DNA of 34,551 nucleotides from Actinomycetota bacterium (GTDB taxonomy: Bacteria > Actinomycetota > Acidimicrobiia > Spongiisociales > UBA5794): assembly GCA_013151445.1 (NCBI GenBank), contig JAADIG010000037.1:1-34551 (forward strand). Direction: 5' to 3'. Below are positions 32,908 to 34,551 of this stretch, in pieces. The notes below the pieces were generated by a model that was not told the DNA's origin, searched no databases, and worked only from the letters and a program-made list of their open reading frames with translations. Every line of letters starts with the position of its first letter. The stretch's first letter is position 1. The translations under genes were made by a program, and so were the position numbers.

Positions 32908-32928
32908 CGAGGGTTGTTACTCGCCGCG
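32900..32928. terminator. Shared hairpin between convergent fcl and crotonase genes
   Basis: CGCGG (32900-32904) and CGAG (32908-32911) pair with CTCG (32920-32923) and CCGCG (32924-32928), with a TAA bulge and an 8-base loop. The bulge is the fcl stop codon, and the loop holds the stop codon of the opposing gene. It probably serves as a bidirectional terminator, although no T run is present. Confidence 0.45.
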
Positions 32929-33750
32929 AAAGAGCGGTGGGCGCTTTTCAACGAATGACATCACGGCTTCGGTGATGTCATCAGACTTCAAGAAGGAGCT
33001 ATTCCAGAGCGCAACGTAGTCCAGCGCCTGGTCGACGCTCATATCATCACCCGCCTTCATCACGGCCTTGGTACCTTGTACGGCAAGCGGTGAATTGGCG
33101 GCGATTTCGCCCGCCACAGCCATCGCGTGCGCGTAGACAGCTTCTTGACTATCGAGGACTTTGTTAACAAGTCCGATGCGCAGCGCCTCGTTGGCATCGA
33201 TGTCTCTTCCGGTGAGCGCGAGCTCGTTGGCATCGCCACGGTTGATGATGCGCGGGAGGCGTTGCAACGTACCGACGTCGGCGGTGATTGCGATCTTTGT
33301 TTCTCGGATCGAGAAGATTGCGTTTGCCGCCGCGAAACGGATGTCGGCGGCGGTGATGAGGTCCATACCGGCACCGATGCAGGCACCGTGAACGGCCGCG
33401 ATCACCGGCTGTCGGGCCTTGTCGAGAACGGTAAACGTGTGCTGCATGAGTTTGACCTGTTGGTACAGTTCGCGGTTCTGCTTTGCCATCGACGTGTCAC
33501 TCTTGACAGCAAACAAGTCCGCGAACTCCTGGAGATCGAGACCCGCAGTAAACGCACGGCCCCTCGCCGCGACCACTATGACACGTACATTTTCGTGTTC
33601 CGTGATCGCCTCAATGATGGTGGGAAACTCGGTCCAGAAACCGGGTGCCATCGCGTTGAGCTTGCGGGGGCGGTCAAGCCATACGGTTGCGACGTGCTCG
33701 GCGTAATCGACGGAAATGACTTCGCTCGTTGGGAGGGTTGTGACATCCAT
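32917..33750 (-). CDS. Delta(3,5)-delta(2,4)-dienoyl-CoA isomerase-like crotonase
   Basis: A 277-residue crotonase-fold protein that most resembles ECH1, which shifts the double bonds of 3,5-dienoyl-CoA to 2,4-dienoyl-CoA in unsaturated fatty-acid oxidation. The CoA/oxyanion segments are RAFTAGLDL (about 66-73) and HGACIGAGMDL (about 121-131). The three acidic residues of that enzyme class are present with identical spacing: Asp130, Glu150 and Asp158 (rat 176, 196, 204, from memory). ADVGTLQRLP and the late YVALWNSSFL also match. Ordinary enoyl-CoA hydratases have Glu in different places. The ATG at 33750 has a -10-like box 6 bases upstream. No other beta-oxidation genes are adjacent. Confidence 0.87.
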   Translation of the reverse strand: MDVTTLPTSEVISVDYAEHVATVWLDRPRKLNAMAPGFWTEFPTIIEAITEHENVRVIVVAARGRAFTAGLDLQEFADLFAVKSDTSMAKQNRELYQQVKLMQHTFTVLDKARQPVIAAVHGACIGAGMDLITAADIRFAAANAIFSIRETKIAITADVGTLQRLPRIINRGDANELALTGRDIDANEALRIGLVNKVLDSQEAVYAHAMAVAGEIAANSPLAVQGTKAVMKAGDDMSVDQALDYVALWNSSFLKSDDITEAVMSFVEKRPPLFRGE

Positions 33751-33756
33751 GGAGCC

Positions 33757-33762
33757 ACCCTA
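33757..33762 (-). promoter_or_regulatory. Leaderless-type -10 box (TAGGGT) of the crotonase gene
   Basis: On the minus strand TAGGGT ends 6 bases before ATG 33750. It lies just past the stop codon of the small upstream membrane protein gene. Confidence 0.5.
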
Positions 33763-33766
33763 CTGG

Positions 33767-34123
33767 TTACGGTGCGTGGCGGGCCTCGAAACATGCATCG
33801 GTCATGGCGTCACAGATGCGATAGAGACCCGGTTCGAACGACCCGGGGATTATCAGCGAAACACCAGTTACCTGGTCGTCCGCACACCCCGCCCATTCTC
33901 TGGGGGCGTCCCAGTTACGCTCGATTGCGTCAGCAACGCTGGCCGATGCGATGCGCGACCAGGCGTCGACCTCCTTAACTTCGAGGTTGAGGCAGGTGCC
34001 ACCAGACCAGCTCACTTCGCCCGGATCCGAGACGAACGAAGGTCGCGGCCCCGCAAACCACCACAGTATGAGCGCAAGCGCCACAACTGCGGCAACGGTC
34101 GGGGCGGTTTTCCGTTTTTCCAC
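33767..34123 (-). CDS. Small membrane-anchored protein of unknown function
   Basis: A 118-residue protein with a short basic start (MEKRKT), one hydrophobic helix (about residues 8-25, AAVVALALILWWFAG) and an acidic extracytoplasmic domain with four Cys (about positions 44, 80, 103 and 110) that could form two disulfides. I recognise no family. GTG 34123 is supported by an excellent GGAGGGAGGGAG ribosome site 5 bases upstream. The helix may be an uncleaved anchor, since no clear signal-peptidase or lipobox site is seen. It is upstream of the crotonase gene on the same strand, but that gene has its own promoter signal. Confidence 0.7.
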   Translation of the reverse strand: MEKRKTAPTVAAVVALALILWWFAGPRPSFVSDPGEVSWSGGTCLNLEVKEVDAWSRIASASVADAIERNWDAPREWAGCADDQVTGVSLIIPGSFEPGLYRICDAMTDACFEARHAP

Positions 34124-34222
34124 GGTACTCTCCCTCCCTCCGCCTGGGCGCCAAGATACTCCTCATTGCTGCCCTATGAGGGGACCAACGCTCATCCCAG
34201 CTCTCAGGGACGGGGGCCCGAT

Positions 34223-34247
34223 GTGCCCGTGGTGCACAACCGGGCAC
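34223..34247. repeat. Hairpin in the gap before the hydrolase gene
   Basis: GTGCCCG (34223-34229) pairs with CGGGCAC (34241-34247) around an 11-base loop in the 162-base divergent spacer. It could be a leader structure of the hydrolase gene; nothing else clear is visible in this spacer. Confidence 0.35.
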
Positions 34248-34285
34248 CAAGGTGGTAAAAAGGGTGGTACGAACCTGGAGGAACG

Positions 34286-34551
34286 ATGGATCTCGAAGTT
34301 ATTCACAAAAGCCCGGAATCACCCCATGCGACCCCGATTCTCTTGTTGCATGGTGCCTGGCACGGCGCCTGGTGCTGGGACAACGGGTTTGTAGATCAGC
34401 TTGTCGCCGACGGCTTCGAAGTGTTCGCCCCGAGCCTGCGTGGGCATGGGAAGAGTGGTGGGTCCGCACGGTTCGCGACCCTTAGCCAGTACAAGGCTGA
34501 TCTGGCTTCGGTGGTGTCATCGATCGATCGCCCACCGGTGGTCGTTGGTCA
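34286..34551 (+). CDS. Alpha/beta hydrolase, N-terminal part (runs off the window)
   Basis: The first 88 residues of an alpha/beta-hydrolase-fold enzyme. After a short strand (MDLEVIHK) comes ILLLHGAWHGAWCWDNGF, the HG oxyanion-hole region, then FEVFAPSLRGHGKSGG and a helix ending in VVVGH, where the nucleophile elbow (GxSxG) would start just beyond the window end. The substrate cannot be told. ATG 34286 follows GGAGG (34277-34281). Confidence 0.85.
   Translation, partial: MDLEVIHKSPESPHATPILLLHGAWHGAWCWDNGFVDQLVADGFEVFAPSLRGHGKSGGSARFATLSQYKADLASVVSSIDRPPVVVG

Noticed and set aside
34221-34306. Small frame with a CPWC motif before the hydrolase
   Set aside because: The Cys codons are a by-product of the hairpin sequence; there is no ribosome site and the frame overlaps the hydrolase start.

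Overview
The window reads as one continuous stretch of a GC-rich (roughly 60% by eye) bacterial chromosome. It is almost fully coding and shows no mobile elements, CRISPR arrays, rRNA or tRNA genes. Gene content and signals point to Actinomycetota, and I would guess a free-living, possibly aquatic Acidimicrobiia-type lineage (inference). Supporting signs are LCP cell-wall ligases, cyclase-ATPase-TPR giants, a sugar ABC operon with no ATPase gene, and many leaderless promoters in which a TANNNT box lies 6-9 bases before the start codon.

Region by region. 1-5.2 kb: a lipoprotein, an FKBP-type prolyl isomerase, an LCP ligase (minus strand), a yeast-type cytosine deaminase, dihydroxy-acid dehydratase (ilvD) and an ICMT-like membrane methyltransferase. 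5.2-12.7 kb: a sugar operon with a LacI regulator, a GH65 disaccharide phosphorylase, a substrate-binding lipoprotein, two permeases and a beta-phosphoglucomutase. Its promoter carries two tandem palindromic operators 21 bp apart. 12.7-14.0 kb: a SelW-like (Rdx) selenoprotein gene, read through an in-frame TGA at the CxxU position, abutting a DMT transporter. 14.0-22.1 kb: a signalling block with a small zinc-ribbon protein, a stand-alone cyclic-nucleotide-binding protein, two very large cyclase/ATPase/TPR proteins and an unknown 150-residue protein between them. 22.2-24.5 kb (minus): an amidohydrolase coupled to an inositol-monophosphatase-family protein. 24.6-26.1 kb: apolipoprotein N-acyltransferase with its catalytic Cys position read as Ser. 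26.1-30.0 kb (minus): purF-purM, then a class III aminotransferase with its own promoter and a 30-bp palindrome. 30.1-32.9 kb: a WecG-type glycosyltransferase, gmd and fcl, for GDP-fucose and a surface glycan. 32.9-34.6 kb: a dienoyl-CoA isomerase-like crotonase, a small membrane-anchored protein and the start of an alpha/beta hydrolase.

How the genes work together. The GH65 operon would import an alpha-glucoside, split it with phosphate to beta-glucose 1-phosphate and isomerise that to glucose 6-phosphate. The importer's ATPase must be supplied from elsewhere in the genome. The glycosyltransferase, gmd and fcl are translationally coupled or overlapping and form a polysaccharide module. purF and purM are coupled by a 4-base overlap.

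The most valuable observation is the selenoprotein, which ordinary gene calling would truncate. It has a CAAU motif, a candidate bacterial SECIS hairpin whose loop begins 17 bases after the TGA, and a plausible leaderless promoter. No intergenic stretch longer than about 200 bases occurs.
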